64,000 nt of DNA from Mycogone perniciosa. Its lineage: Eukaryota; Ascomycota; Sordariomycetes; Hypocreales; Hypocreaceae. Shown in pieces: positions 12,611-23,114 of this stretch. The position numbers and the translations under genes were made by a program. Location of the stretch: NCBI GenBank assembly GCA_025331125.1, contig JAOALB010000027.1, positions 355,996 through 419,995 on the forward strand. The letters are read 5' to 3'. Each line of letters starts with the position of its first letter. The first letter of the stretch is position 1. The notes beneath the pieces were generated by a model. It saw only the letters and a program-made list of their open reading frames with translations, was not told the DNA's origin and searched no databases.

Positions 12611-13514
12611 ATGGGTTCTCAACAGCAACCAGAAGAACTGACGGTGCTCGTCACTGGCTTCGGGGTATGTCGTGCTGATGCTCTGACTAGAATAGTTTAC
12701 TACCTCGGCTGTATCTTATGCTGAACACACGCGCGAGCAGCCTTTCCGGGAGCAATACCCCGTCAACCCGTCCTGGGAAATCGCCAAGGGCCTCCCAACG
12801 TATCTGCCCCCTCTGCGAGCCAAAGACCCAAACGTGCGAGGCGCCGTCGAGATCCCGCCCGTGCGCATCCTGGTGCCTCCGGAGGCGATCCGGGTCAACT
12901 ACCAGGCTGTGAGGGAGATAGTGCCGACCTTCTGGGACACGTACCAGGGCCGCAAGGTTGACATTGTCGTTCACATCGGCATGGCGGGGCCGCTGCCCGT
13001 GTATCAGATCGAGCGCCTGGGACACCGCACAGGGTACAAGTCCCTTGATGTGGATGGGAACATACTGGAGGACGAGAAAGATGGGATGCATGGCGACGAC
13101 TGGATATGGAATGGCTTGCCGGACGTGTTGGCCACGGACTTGAACATGCATGACATCCTCGAGCGGTGGCAGAGACATAGCCCGGTGAGTAACCTCCAAA
13201 GGCCAGTCGTTATCAGTGGGATACGATGCTGACAAGGGGAACTCATTCCCGTATTCTCTGTACAGATTGACAGGCCCTTGATCATTTCGGACAATGCAGG
13301 ATATTATCTCTGCGACTTCATCTACTACTCGAGCCTATCGACCTTGTACAAGCAAGGCCGGGAGAGAAAGGTCTTGTTCCTGCACGTGCCGGCCGATGCA
13401 TCTGAGCAGGATATCACACGGGGACGAGAGCTAGCCGTGAATCTCATCCGATCCATTGTCGAGAGTGAGGTGGCCAAGAAAAAGGAGGAGGAGGAGGAGG
13501 AGGCGAGTGCATAG
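12611..13514 (+). CDS. Pyroglutamyl peptidase I (peptidase family C15)
   Basis: Exons 12611-12664, 12741-13184 and 13266-13514 give 248 residues. The N-terminus VLVTGFG joins PFREQYPVNPSW across intron 1, the C15 hallmark. Family catalytic residues are visible: Glu at about residue 109 (PVYQIERLGH), Cys182 in DNAGYYLCD, and His206 in VLFLHVPAD. The enzyme removes N-terminal pyroglutamate from peptides in the cytosol. It is somewhat longer than bacterial enzymes (about 215 residues) because of an insertion with a DGMHGDDWIWNGLP loop, as in fungal homologues, and a Lys/Glu-rich tail that includes a (GAG)n codon run. It is probably a housekeeping peptide-turnover enzyme. Confidence 0.93.
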
Positions 13515-13993
13515 GTTGATCTCGATGGGAAGATGTTTACCAGCGTTGGAAGGCAGCGACGGAAGCACCGGAGCAAAAGCCCAAGCGATGCTTGAATTGG
13601 ATTATGAGAATTCCATACCACATTAGTTGCTAGAATGATGAGTTAATAGCGTTGGATATTTGGCATTTGATACGGATCAGTACCTTGCGAAGAAGCAGTG
13701 ACAGTTCAGTTGCATCTCGGCGACCATAGGGCCTCCTCTAATAATAGAAAGATGCCCGATTACAGGTACCTGGACACTCAAAATACAGCGGGGTTGTTCC
13801 CGCAGCTTCGCCGATCAGGGCCCGGACGGAGCCCGGCAAACGGCAACTCGGGTAGCCGATCCGTAGTATTTAGTTCGCCTCTTCTTCTTCTACAACTATC
13901 TAGGTAAGAGTTATAAGCATCTATCTCAATCCCAATCTCAATCTTCATCAATCACTCCATTCAAATTCTACCTCCAGCTGAATACTAGACGCC
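13515..13993. other. Intergenic region before the microprotein gene
   Basis: 479 nt downstream of the peptidase gene. No gene is seen. The last about 100 nt are pyrimidine-rich (CTTCTTCTTCTAC, TCTCAATC repeats), as is usual just upstream of fungal transcription starts, so it likely holds the promoter of the gene at 13994. Confidence 0.5.
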
Positions 13994-14282
13994 ATGTGCA
14001 GAAAGACCACTTGCGACACTTGCAGTAAGCAATGCCCCTCCACCCCGCCATCTTCCCCTCTCTACTTACTTCATCTGTCTCCAAATCATCTCCAACTTGG
14101 TAGAAACCAATGCAATATCTCATTGAAACGAACAAATTTCAGAGAAAGCCACCTGGTGGGGCTGTGGCAGCCACGTCGAGATGGTCATGGACAGCATCCC
14201 CGATGAGGAGCGTTGCACGTGTGAGCCCAAGATTGAGCGCGCCGGGAAGCAGTACCCTCCGATGGGTCAACTGCCAAGCTGA
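13994..14282 (+). CDS. Conserved-type Cys-rich fungal microprotein, 56 residues
   Basis: Two exons, 13994-14024 (31 nt) and 14143-14282 (140 nt), join in frame to 56 residues plus TGA. The intron has GTAAGC and TTTCAG ends. The protein starts MCRKTTCDTCKKATWWGCG and contains SHVEMVMDSIPDEERCTCEP, with six Cys (C2, C7, C10, C18 and a CTC pair) plus a His, a pattern that could hold zinc. I recall similar unnamed short proteins (CxxCxKxTWxGCGxH) in many ascomycetes, but no function is established and I assign none. The gene is too small for length-thresholded gene finders. It is convergent with the kelch gene, with 291 nt between the stop codons. Confidence 0.8.
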
Positions 14283-14573
14283 CTCGCGGGATGTGTGGTC
14301 TCCTGAGAGGGCTGTCGAGGAGCTGTTGGAGTGAATTTGTGTGATGGTTATGGGGAAGCAAGGCGTTGGGTTGGTCGGTGGTGGGAAGATGCTTTTATTG
14401 TGACAGAGAGGGACGTGGAGTATGGGTGTGGTATGGAGTATTCATCTTCCTGGATTGAATAAAATCCTCTGAGATTGTGGCCGCTTTGACAGATGCTCAG
14501 CTCTGACCAATATCCATGTTTGTCCAACATACTACAGATGACATCCAAAATAACAAGCCCTTTATCCTCAACT

Positions 14574-16860
14574 CTACCTCCTCCTGGCACCTCCCGCGCC
14601 TGCATCACCTCTCTCTGCCAAGCTGACCACCTCCTGAATGCCAGCAGCTTCCTGCTCCTCTTCCAGAGCCGTAATCTCCTCTCGGCAGTCCCACCACTTC
14701 TCCTCACTTAGCTCAAACGCCTTGGCCTTGATCTCTTTGACCGCTAGCGTCTCTGGCTGGATGCCCTTCCAGCGCAGGCTGGTCATGAGAACCTCTTGCC
14801 ACTCAGCAGATGTACGCACGAAAAACTCGCGGCGAGACTCGAAAGGCTGTTTTTCGATAGTCAGTGATCTGGAATACGAAAGCAATTCAAGGGGGGGGGG
14901 TTGATTTACCCGAGGATGTGGCAGACCGTCGTCGATGGGAGTAGCGGCCGTTTCAGTCTCTTCTTCCTCCGAAGTGGTTGATGGCGTCGGCGCCTCCGAT
15001 GCGGTGTCAGTGGTGTCAGAGACCTCGTCTTGCTTCTTCTTGCGCTTGCTAGGTGTGTGGAGATGTTGCTCAGGCTCGTCATCATCTTCATAGTCCTCAT
15101 CTTCATCTTCCTCGTCATCCTCTTCGTCATCATCGTCCTCGTCCTCGGACTCCTGCAAGGCCTGGGTTAGTTTACATCTCTCTGCATGGGCAACACTGTG
15201 ACTTACAATCCAGTCTTCGACAGGCCTGCTGTATATCTCCTTGTATCCATCCAACTTGACCAAGTCAATCGCATACAAGTCGTCAAACGTAAACTCGCGA
15301 TCCCCCTTTTCAAAAGTACCGCCATAGATGTAGAGGACATCGTTCTGGACTGTCAATTGAGCGTTGAATCTCATGTGCGGAGGCTCCATCGATACCGGCA
15401 TCTCCCTGGCTGGTTTTTCCTCCTCTTCTGGTTCTTCAAGCAACTTCTCAAGCTCAATGTCATCGGCATCTTCCAAAGAAGCTCCAGCTTGCAGGGCCGC
15501 CAATTGTCGTAGGAGCTCCTCTTCGTTGGCCTGGGCACGACCACGGCGACCGACACGTTGGTCTGAGGTGCTCTTCTTCTGCTGACGAGGTTTCCGCGAA
15601 GACAGAGGCATGAAGCGATTGCGTTCGACATTCCAAGCGAAAAGCTGATTGAAGAACTCGCTGTCCATTCCCTCCTCACTCTGCTCCACGTCATGGACAC
15701 CGCCAAAAAGGATTCCACGGCCTTTATGATAAGCCATGGTGGCACCAGCACGAGAAGGTGTAGGAGCATTGGCCGGTTTCTTTCGTCTCTCCCATCGGAC
15801 AATTGGAGGAGTATTTGGGTTTGCATCGCTTGCGGGTGGAGACATTCTCAAGAAGAAGCAATCCTCGTGGACCTTGGGGAGGAGGACATTCTTCTGCGCT
15901 TGGGACTGGCTGCCCTTCTGGGCTTTCTTCTTGAGCGCGACTGTTGCCTTTACTCTAGAGTATCCGCCATAAAGCACAGCTCCTTGCTCAGAAGGGAGGA
16001 ACGTGAAGGATGATCTAGCATCGGGCTTCAGCTGTGCAGGCGGCAGCGTTGGGCAGTACCACACATAATTGACCGTGTCAAAGATCCACAAATCCGCCAG
16101 ATACTTGGTTTGGTTAGAAGTATCCTGGAATCCTCCAAACAGAATGATGTACTGCTTCCAATAGGTCATGCGGTGTCCACTGCGCGCTGGCGGGCTCTTG
16201 TCCTTGCCCTTGACCTCGATCTTGGTCCACTCTCTCGTCGCAGGCTCCAGTCTCCAGAAATCGGAGTAGTGGTGAAAAGTGCCCTGTTTTGGTGATGAGA
16301 ACTCTCCTCCGAAGAGGTACACGTGGTTCGGATTCGAGGCCCGCGTCCAGGCATGGCCAGATCGAGGCAGAGGAGCGTTTGGCGAGGTCACGCAACGCCA
16401 TTCGTCGCGGTTGATGTTGTAGATGTGCAAGTCATTGTAGAAGTGTGCAACCGATCCATTAAAGTACTCTCCGCCAAAGAGCAGCAGGCTGTTGCCCTCA
16501 TGTGGTGAGGCTAGCAAGGTAGATGCAGCACGGGGTCGTGGAGGACCATCGACCACTGTCTCGGTGATCTTGAGGAATTGTTCTTGCTGGCGACGATACT
16601 CCTCCAAGACCTCGTCCAGATCAACATCCTCGGCATCGCTACCGTCAAGCTTGGCGGTTTTGCTTTTGACCTTTTTCTCTCCCTTGCTGGCCTGCTTGGC
16701 TGCTTTCTCAGCCTACATGGTAGTGGTCAGCACCCAAGTGAAGATATTGATCTCATGATGGAGGGGCATGAGGGGCACAAAAGAGTACAAGGATTTCACA
16801 ACACAAACACACTTTTTTCGCCTTCTTGGCCTCGGCGTTCTTCTTCTTGTCTTTAGCCAT
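14574..16860 (-). CDS. KEL3: Kelch-repeat protein, Kel3/KLHDC4 type
   Basis: Exons 16860-16813, 16712-15207, 15161-14910 and 14846-14574 give 692 residues. The N-terminus is a Lys-rich start (MAKDKKKNAEAKKAKK) typical of the KLHDC4/Kel3 group. It is followed by about six kelch blades with LFGGEF, IILFGGFQD, AVLYGGYSRV, ILFGGVHD and LYIYGGTFEK glycine pairs (residues about 70-480). Then come a long Asp/Glu tract and a conserved C-terminal domain (EKQPFESRREFFVRTSAEW). Introns 3 and 4 (45 and 63 nt) are multiples of three with no stop, so the frame reads through them; their GTAAGT/GTAAAT donors, CTAAC/CTGAC branch sites and CAG acceptors support removal. Intron 4 carries a C10 run. The biochemical role of this family is poorly defined; a protein-binding propeller is inferred. 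Confidence 0.88.
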
Positions 16861-17456
16861 TTTGTATGACTTTCTGTTCTAATGAGCCAAGGGACAATTT
16901 TTTTCTTCCAGTTGACGTCAGGAGGAGGACAAGATCTCTCGACGAATATCGATCAATGATTGGTAGGATTGAGGTGCAAACCCTACCACAGTATGGAGAT
17001 GCTATATAGACTGTGCATCATCAGACGCCAGGAAGTCCAGGTAAGTACTTGATCGCGAAGACCTGATTGTGACGAGACTTGGGAATAAGCACAGGTAATC
17101 TAGCTAATAATTAACTATACTATAGTTTTTAAGGCATTATTGATACAGACTACTGCGAAATTGTGGATATGACTTGTTCAAACTGGCAAAAAAAAAAGAA
17201 AAACTCCATTCAGAGCGTCCATCGACTATCTGTTGGTTCCTCATGACCAATGTCAGTGCAGAGGCTCAATGTCGAGAAAGAGAAGGGGTATCAAGGGCAA
17301 CGAAATCGCCATATGCCATGGTTTAAAATGTAAAGGCGTGAAGTAGCAGATACGCCAGGCATCAGAGACAACAGAACTCCACTCTGATCCTGGAACAACC
17401 ATTTCATCATTCTCGAGATAGGATCGAATCATTTGTGACCGAGAGTTGTGGTTTGT
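16861..17456. other. Intergenic region between the kelch and TGS1 genes
   Basis: 596 nt upstream of the kelch gene and downstream of TGS1, both on the minus strand. No gene is seen. It should contain the kelch promoter and the TGS1 3' UTR. Confidence 0.5.
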
Positions 17457-18378
17457 TCATGCTGTAGATGACGACGAGACTTCCTTTGGGATGAAAGCGC
17501 CCATAGCTTTGCTGGCCCCTTCCATACAATACTGCGTGACCTCAATCTTTTGCCCCTTGGGCGCCAACTTCGCAATTTGACGGACGTCGCTCGTCCTTGG
17601 CAAAAACAGCACATGGTCCATCTTCTTGTAAGCCTCATATAGCTGACTCAAATTATACGGCTGCATCGTATTCAAGTCGAAAATCTCGTCAGATGTGTAC
17701 CCAGGCCCTCCCCATGGAGGACTAGCGAAGATCATGGTGGAGTTAATATCAGTCCTGAGGCTAGGGTGCAGCTCTTCGGGGCGATTTATCAGCTTGTCGA
17801 GATACTCGAAGCTGTCCCCGTGAACCCAGACGACTGTTGAGGGATCGACACCGTAGAGCTCTGCATTGTTTTGCGCGCAGGCGAGGGTTGCGGAGTCGCG
17901 TTCAATCGCGATCACACGGCTCCATCGCTCCGAGAGTGCAAATGCAATTGTGTTTCCTCCAGCACCGCCAAAGGCATCAATGAGGACAGTCTTCTTTGGT
18001 TCCGCCTCATTTACCGACAGCTCATAGGCAATTTGACTGAGAAATTCGTCAGACACATGATCTAATAACAACTGATTGTGAGACTCACTTTGCAACAGGT
18101 TCTGGGGTAACACCAAACCAAGCGTCATCGGTCATGCAAACACCATCATCGTATAGTGAGAAGATGGAGTATCGTTGACTGAAATATCTAAAGACGATGA
18201 GTAAATTTGATGGAGAAGGACAACAGAAAACCAACTTCTGGATATCCCAGGGTACTTCGTTTTTGCCAGTGTAGTGGTGGCACTCATCCGTCAACGGAAG
18301 CCTCTCAGCTGGTTTCATTGAAAAGCCCGAGGCTTCGGTAGTATCTTCGGGGTTTAAGCTTCCCATGCTAGCACCCAT
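17457..18378 (-). CDS. TGS1: Trimethylguanosine synthase (snRNA/snoRNA cap hypermethylase)
   Basis: Exons 18378-18236, 18187-18089 and 18036-17457 give 273 residues. Spliced N-terminal sequence VPWDIQKYFSQRYSIF and DDAWFGVTPEPVANQIA is diagnostic of Tgs1. The SAM-binding motif is DAFGGAGGN at about 101-109, and the catalytic motif SPPWGG (Trp that stacks m7G) starts at about 186, followed by YTSDEIFDLNTMQPYN. The enzyme converts the m7G cap of snRNAs and snoRNAs to 2,2,7-trimethylguanosine in the nucleus/nucleolus. Intron 1 uses a less common GTTGGT donor; no other donor keeps the family sequence. Two ATGs 12 nt apart (18378, 18366) could start translation; I use the upstream one. It is divergent from the GRASP gene. 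Confidence 0.93.
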
Positions 18379-18770
18379 GAATATTAAAAACAAAACTATA
18401 AAATTAGCCACTCTGCACTTTCAAAGAATTAAAAATATGTCTGATGGTGAAATATATCGTTGGAAGAAGAAGCAGGGTTGGCTGATGAAGCCCAGAACAA
18501 GGCTGATATGATATCCCCACTTTTATCCCGTGTAGCTCCCTAGTGCCTTGGCATTCATGCAAGGCTGCCATCTCAAGGGACAGCTTGCGTCAAGCTCTCT
18601 ATCAACAATCCGAACGTCACCGACCTCGCGCTATCTCCGAGCAACACATTCGAAGCTCCAGCAGCCAAGTCCGCAAACGCCGCTTCTCGAACCAGCCATA
18701 AAACGTCATTTGCGCTTGACTATCGGAACTCTAGCCCTGCAAAACTGCGGGGCGCAACAGTCTAGCGACC
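18379..18770. promoter_or_regulatory. Shared upstream region of TGS1 and the GRASP gene
   Basis: 392 nt separate the two start codons of divergent genes, so both promoters must lie here or overlap. No gene is seen. Specific sites were not assigned. Confidence 0.55.
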
Positions 18771-19914
18771 ATGTTTAACGCGCTGAACCGGTTCATGTCC
18801 CGCCTCGATGGCGATGCCCCGCAACAGCGTCAACACGAGCGAGGCTCCTTCGGCTTCCAGGTGCTGAGGAACACCAATCTTGAGCTGCCAATTGAGCCAT
18901 GGTTTGATTTCATCGTTGGAATCAACGGGAGACCAGTTGTAGGCACTCACGGTCTGACCGATTGGGTGGAGGATTCATTGCTAACTAATAATGTAGGACA
19001 ATCCCGAGCCCGGTTTGTTTGCTCAGGAGGTCCGAAATTGCGCTGGTAGCACCGTCACGTTTGGATTATGGAATGCAAAGGTCCGTAGTAGCTCTCCCTG
19101 AGCATCGTTCAATAACCGGCTAACAATCGAACAGGGTCAACGCACCAGGGAGATCCATGTCCCTGTACCTGTGGATACAGCATCACTCGGCCTCTCACTC
19201 CAATACTCACCCCTCTCACTCGCCGCCAACATCTGGCATGTGCTCGACGTCCCAGTAAATTCACCCGCCGACATTGCTGGGCTATTACCCTACAGCGACT
19301 ATATCTTGGGGAGCCCGGAGGGTGCCTTACACGGAGAGAGTGCCCTTGGTGAGCTCGTCGAGGATTATATCGGACGGCCCCTCCGACTGTACGTCTACAA
19401 CAACGAGTATAATGTAACAAGGGAGGTCACAATACAACCGAGCCGGAACTGGGGCGGTGATGGAGCCCTAGGATGCGTCTTGGGTTACGGTGCGTTACAC
19501 CGGCTGCCTGCGGCCTTGAGCGAACCCGTCAACCCCCCCGGAGAGACCATGTTTGATGGAGAATTGGACGAAAAGAGCGAAAGCACCTTTATCCCAGCAG
19601 CAACCAGTTCGCCACCTCCTGTAGGAGTACCGACAGGTGGTGATTATTTGGTGCCGGCTCAGATGGTCAGTCCAACGCTGGTCAGCGCGCCTCCAAGGGG
19701 CGGGACTCCACGTGGGAAGAAGAAGGAGCGGCATGGCCACAACCCCACCAACTTCATGGATGATTATTTCAAGGAAGAGGAACAGAAGAGTCTTGCAATG
19801 GACAATGCACCGAAAGGTAAGGGCACAGGTCTGCCGCCGCCGCCAAAGGGCGCTGGTGGCCCACCAAGGGCAGAGCCCAAGGTTGAGCAGGAGGACGGGA
19901 GCGGATCGGAATGA
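18771..19914 (+). CDS. GRH1: GRASP-family Golgi stacking/secretion protein (Grh1-like)
   Basis: Exons 18771-18938, 18997-19080 and 19135-19914 give 343 residues. Two tandem PDZ-like GRASP domains are evident: GFQVLRNTNLELPIEPWFDFIVGING...DNPEP in the first, and GLSLQYSPLSLAANIWHVLDV with SPADIAGLLPYSDYIL in the second, then GCVLGYGALHRLP. The last about 125 residues are a Pro/Gly/Lys-rich disordered tail. In yeast, Grh1 binds Bug1 at the early Golgi and ER exit sites and serves unconventional secretion. Metazoan GRASPs start with a myristoylated Gly2; here the start is MFNALNRFMSRL, an amphipathic-helix-like sequence without Gly2, as in yeast Grh1. Intron 1 has a CTAACTAAT branch-point region just before its TAG acceptor. 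Confidence 0.93.
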
Positions 19915-20103
19915 ACGATGTCATGACATAGCTGTTTGAGCAATGATTCCCCAATTGACCAATTGACCTGTTCTAGTTCTTGCTGCCACTCCAAAACCCT
20001 TTGCTTGTAAATCCTTTTGTTGTAAAGCCGCCGCATATTATACACTCCATATGCCTCACAGTTGTCTCGTAGCCACGGCCCCCCCCCACCTCCAGATCGC
20101 CGC

Positions 20104-20750
20104 TTAGTTGATGAAGCTGACGCAGAAGAAATGCAGAATTAGACTGCAAACGACATAATCGGCAAAGGCTCTACAATGAAGAATCAGTACTGGGCACTAT
20201 CGGGTGTATCAGGTCATCGTACCGCTCTGGGGATACCTCGGGGAAGTCGCTCTTGTTCGCCGCCGTGGTCTGTATCCGCAATGAAACTGAAGCCGTCAGA
20301 AGCCAAAACCATCGTCATGTGCAGTCTCCAATACGTACTCGTCAAAACAAACTGTCCAACCGTCGCCCCGAAACCAGAAAGGAAAGCATTGAACGGCTAC
20401 AGAGCGCATTAGTCCCACGACGCCCTCCCAAGCTAGATTGCTTTGCCACTCACATAGTTGCCCGCCAGGATGCAGTAAAAGAACTGCAGAGCGCCTACGG
20501 CAGTGATGAAAACCAGAAACACGTCAATGAGCTTGGTGCGTTGCGGCGTCTCCTTCATATAATACTCGTAGATGTTCTGCAGCACCCGATCCCAGTTGGC
20601 TGGGGCGCCTTTTGATGATTGTTTGTGAGAGGCTGAGGTGGATGTCGACACCGGCTTCGATTCGGCTGGAGGCGCGGTTGGAGTGCTGGCCTGGGCGGTC
20701 GCAGCGGGCGAGGGAGCAGTCTCGCGGGCGGCGTTCTTCTTGGGAGCCAT
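20104..20750 (-). CDS. OST2: Oligosaccharyltransferase subunit Ost2 / DAD1
   Basis: Exons 20750-20454, 20396-20339, 20286-20223 and 20170-20104 give 161 residues. All four junctions have GT...AG ends, and the spliced product is DAD1 throughout: QNIYEYYMKETPQRTKLID, then VFLVFITAVGALQFFYCILAGNY, then PFNAFLSGFGATVGQFVLT, then SLRIQ and PERAFADYVV...FINstop. It is a membrane subunit of the ER oligosaccharyltransferase that transfers glycan to Asn, with three transmembrane helices. The first about 48 residues are an Ala/Pro/Ser/Thr-rich extension absent from the animal protein (113 residues). Exons 2 to 4 are only 58, 64 and 67 nt, so ORF-based callers would lose the C-terminal half. It is divergent from the TMEM14 gene. 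Confidence 0.93.
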
Positions 20751-21134
20751 GTTGGGCGAATGGCTGTTGTTAATCGAAGACGGTGTTGAGGTGACGATAT
20801 GATATGTCAGTGATAACAGCAGCAGGTACGGAGTATTACAGGAGCAGTTCACAGGTCCAATGCGGCCACGAAAGCTCCAAGAGGTTGGCGGCCCGTGATT
20901 GGCTGGGGAACCTGGCACTGTGAATCTGGGGACCCCACTTTTGTCCGTCAATTGCGCAAGTGCATTTCGGTGTTTTTCGGCCTCCATTGATTCCGGGTGC
21001 CGACCTGTTGCGGCTCTTGTATAAAACCTGCCAGCTTTCCGCTCATCAGATCGGGCGTGTATAGCGTGGAAGTTCATTAGGTGCCCGTTTGATCATTGAG
21101 TCTGTAGCTAAGCACATTCGAAATATATTTCATC
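20751..21134. promoter_or_regulatory. Shared upstream region of OST2 and the TMEM14 gene
   Basis: 384 nt between divergent start codons. It contains one exact TACGGAGTA word near 20827, about 80 nt upstream of the OST2 ATG. No gene is seen. Confidence 0.5.
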
Positions 21135-21578
21135 ATGGTAAGTCAAATGGCCTTGTGTTGCGCCGTGCGCACTCTGACGAGCATCATCAGTCCTCCAACT
21201 CCAATCTCTCGGTTACGTCTTTTGTCCTCGCCGCTCTGACGGCGGGCGGCGGCTTTATTGGCTATGCGAAAACGGGCTCTCTCCCCTCAGTTATCGCTGG
21301 ATCCGCCGTTGGTGCTCTCTGTATGTTACCTCATCATTGGAAGCCGGTGACTGTTTCGGCGCATTGACCTGGCTGTATGAATAGATGGCCTTGGTGGCCT
21401 CCGCATCCAGAACCGCCAGCCTTACGGCGTGGAGCTGTGTCTCCTCGCCTCCATTGTCCTAGGAGCCTCGGCTTTCCCCCGAGCGATCCGCCTCAGGAAG
21501 CCTGTGCCCATCTTCCTCAGCATCTTGGCGGCGTATGGTCTCCTCACGTTCGGCACTGCCCTCCGGAAGGGTGCGTAA
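21135..21578 (+). CDS. TMEM14-family small membrane protein
   Basis: The coding parts are ATG alone at 21135-21137, then 21191-21320 and 21385-21578, giving 108 residues. The protein has the TMEM14 pattern of glycine-rich helices: VLAALTAGGGFIGYAKTGS, then LPSVIAGSAVGALYGLGGLR, then YGVELCLLASIVLGASAF and FLSILAAYGLLTFGTAL, ending RKGA. TMEM14 proteins are small mitochondrial or ER membrane proteins; human TMEM14C moves a haem precursor across the inner mitochondrial membrane, but the role of the fungal member is not settled. The first coding exon is only the start codon, followed directly by GTAAGT; this is the only upstream ATG that joins cleanly to SSNSNLS. The downstream gene CMC2 is convergent. 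Confidence 0.85.
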
Positions 21579-21879
21579 ATGGAACATATGGAAGGAACCC
21601 CAAAATCCAACTCTTGTGTATCATGTATTGGTGGATGTGTAGTCGAATCCTATGTCTTCATAGTACCAATTCTAACCAAGTACTTATTTTTGGCGTATGT
21701 TGTTGCGCAATATCGGTGTCGTGCGTCGTGAACAGTATCTTCCCAATCCAGTATCCCCCCCCCAACGCCAGCAATGCAGGACATAGTATTCATACAAGAC
21801 GAAAAACATCGTAAATAAAGAGTCGAGAGTGTGCTACCATTGCTCGCTTGCGTAATGGAACCGGAATTTTGGTGATGGA
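21579..21879. other. 3'-3' intergenic region of TMEM14 and CMC2
   Basis: 301 nt between convergent genes, so it holds both 3' UTRs. It includes a C9 run. No gene is seen. Confidence 0.5.
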
Positions 21880-22168
21880 TTATAGCCCCAACGCTCGCTG
21901 TTCCTCCTTGATTCTGTCTCGTTTGGCTTTCGCGGAGGCTCGGTTTTCTGCTTGCGTCTTTGACCGCTGGGCGCGCAGGCACTGGTCTACCTTATCCTTC
22001 GCATCGTTGCAGGCGCCAGATGCCTTGTGCATGAAGCCTTTGGCATGACACTCTTCGAGGGCCGCGATGACGTCCTGGCATGCTGAATTCAAGGTCAGAT
22101 TAGGCAAGAAGGGCAATTGAACAAGAAATAATACCCATGGCATTTTTGGTATGCAGATGGGGATGCAT
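21880..22168 (-). CDS. CMC2: Cmc2-like twin CX9C mitochondrial protein
   Basis: Exons 22168-22135 (34 nt) and 22082-21880 give 78 residues. The start MHPHLHTKNAMACQD resembles yeast Cmc2 (MHPQL...). The two CX9C motifs are C13-C23 (CQDVIAALEEC) and C36-C46 (CNDAKDKVDQC), separated by HAKGFMHKASGA, the CHCH coiled-coil fold that is oxidised by Mia40 in the intermembrane space. Cmc2 is needed for cytochrome c oxidase assembly. The tail is Arg/Lys/Glu-rich (KAKRDRIKEEQRALGL). The intron has GTATTA and TTCAG ends. It is divergent from the prefoldin gene, with 294 nt between the starts. Confidence 0.9.
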
Positions 22169-22462
22169 TATGCTTGCGACAGAAATGCGTATGTTCGTGC
22201 AATAGTTGGAGTTGAGTTCTTGCAACGAACAGGATCAAATCATGAAGCCCAGAAACATCTGGAAAAGCTCGGACCACCACGGCGTTCCGTGGTTTCCCAC
22301 TAGCGATGCCCACAGTGCCGGGAAGCCTAGAGATCGATCGAACTCCTCAACATCATCAACCTCAAGACTCTAGGGTGCAAAAAACGCAATATCGTAACTG
22401 GGTAGCCGCGCACTTCTCTCCGAGTTCTCTTGGTCCCCTATCCCGCAAAGCATACAAACGCA
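22169..22462. promoter_or_regulatory. Shared upstream region of CMC2 and prefoldin subunit 2
   Basis: 294 nt between two divergent start codons. No gene is seen. The short length implies overlapping promoters. Confidence 0.5.
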
Positions 22463-23114
22463 ATGTCGACATCACAGCAGGTGCCTGCCAAGAAGCAGCA
22501 GGGTTAGTGCTCTCCATCTCAGCGACAGGCTCATCATCCAAGATGGCTCATCACTCTTACTCCGTGTTGCTGAGGAATTCTCGACAGATCTTCAGACAAC
22601 ATACTCAAACTTCAAAAACACGCTCCAGCAAATAGCACAAAAAATCGGAGACATTGAGCAAGAAGCTGAGGAGCACAAGTCCGTATTCCCGTTTTACCCC
22701 CCTTTCCCCCGTCCTCTTCAGGAACAGCTCTTCAGTATACATGTACGGAGTACAAGCCACAAACTGCCATCCATATTCTGCTCATCACATCTTCAACCTT
22801 CACCGCTAATCTCTTCCCTTGTCCAGGCTTGTTCTTGAAACTTTGGAGCCGCTCTCGGGGGATCGCAAGTGCTTCCGCCTGATCAACGGCGTGCTCGTGG
22901 AGAGAACAGTCAAGGATGTGGTGCCTGCGCTCAAGACGAACCAGGAAGGGCTGAGAAAAGTCCTTGATGACTTAGTCAAGCAGTACAAGAACAAGCAGGA
23001 TGAGCTTGATAGATGGAAGGTTTGTGAACCCCCTGTTTTGCCTCACGTAATATGTGAGTTACAGCCACTAACCGATAGAAACAGAAGAAGAACAACGTGC
23101 AGGTAGTACAATAA
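22463..23114 (+). CDS. PFD2: Prefoldin subunit 2 (Gim4)
   Basis: Exons 22463-22502, 22588-22678, 22827-23019 and 23085-23114 give 117 residues. It has the beta-class prefoldin pattern: an N-terminal helix (LQTTYSNFKNTLQQIAQKIG), the conserved EHKLVLETL across intron 2, hairpin RKCFRLINGVLVERTV, and the C-terminal coiled-coil helix (ALKTNQEGLRKVLDDLVKQY). Prefoldin is the heterohexameric cytosolic co-chaperone that hands actin and tubulin to the TRiC chaperonin. The last exon is 30 nt (KKNNVQVVQ). Intron 2 is 148 nt, longer than its neighbours, and contains an exact TACGGAGTA word near 22744. Confidence 0.93.
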
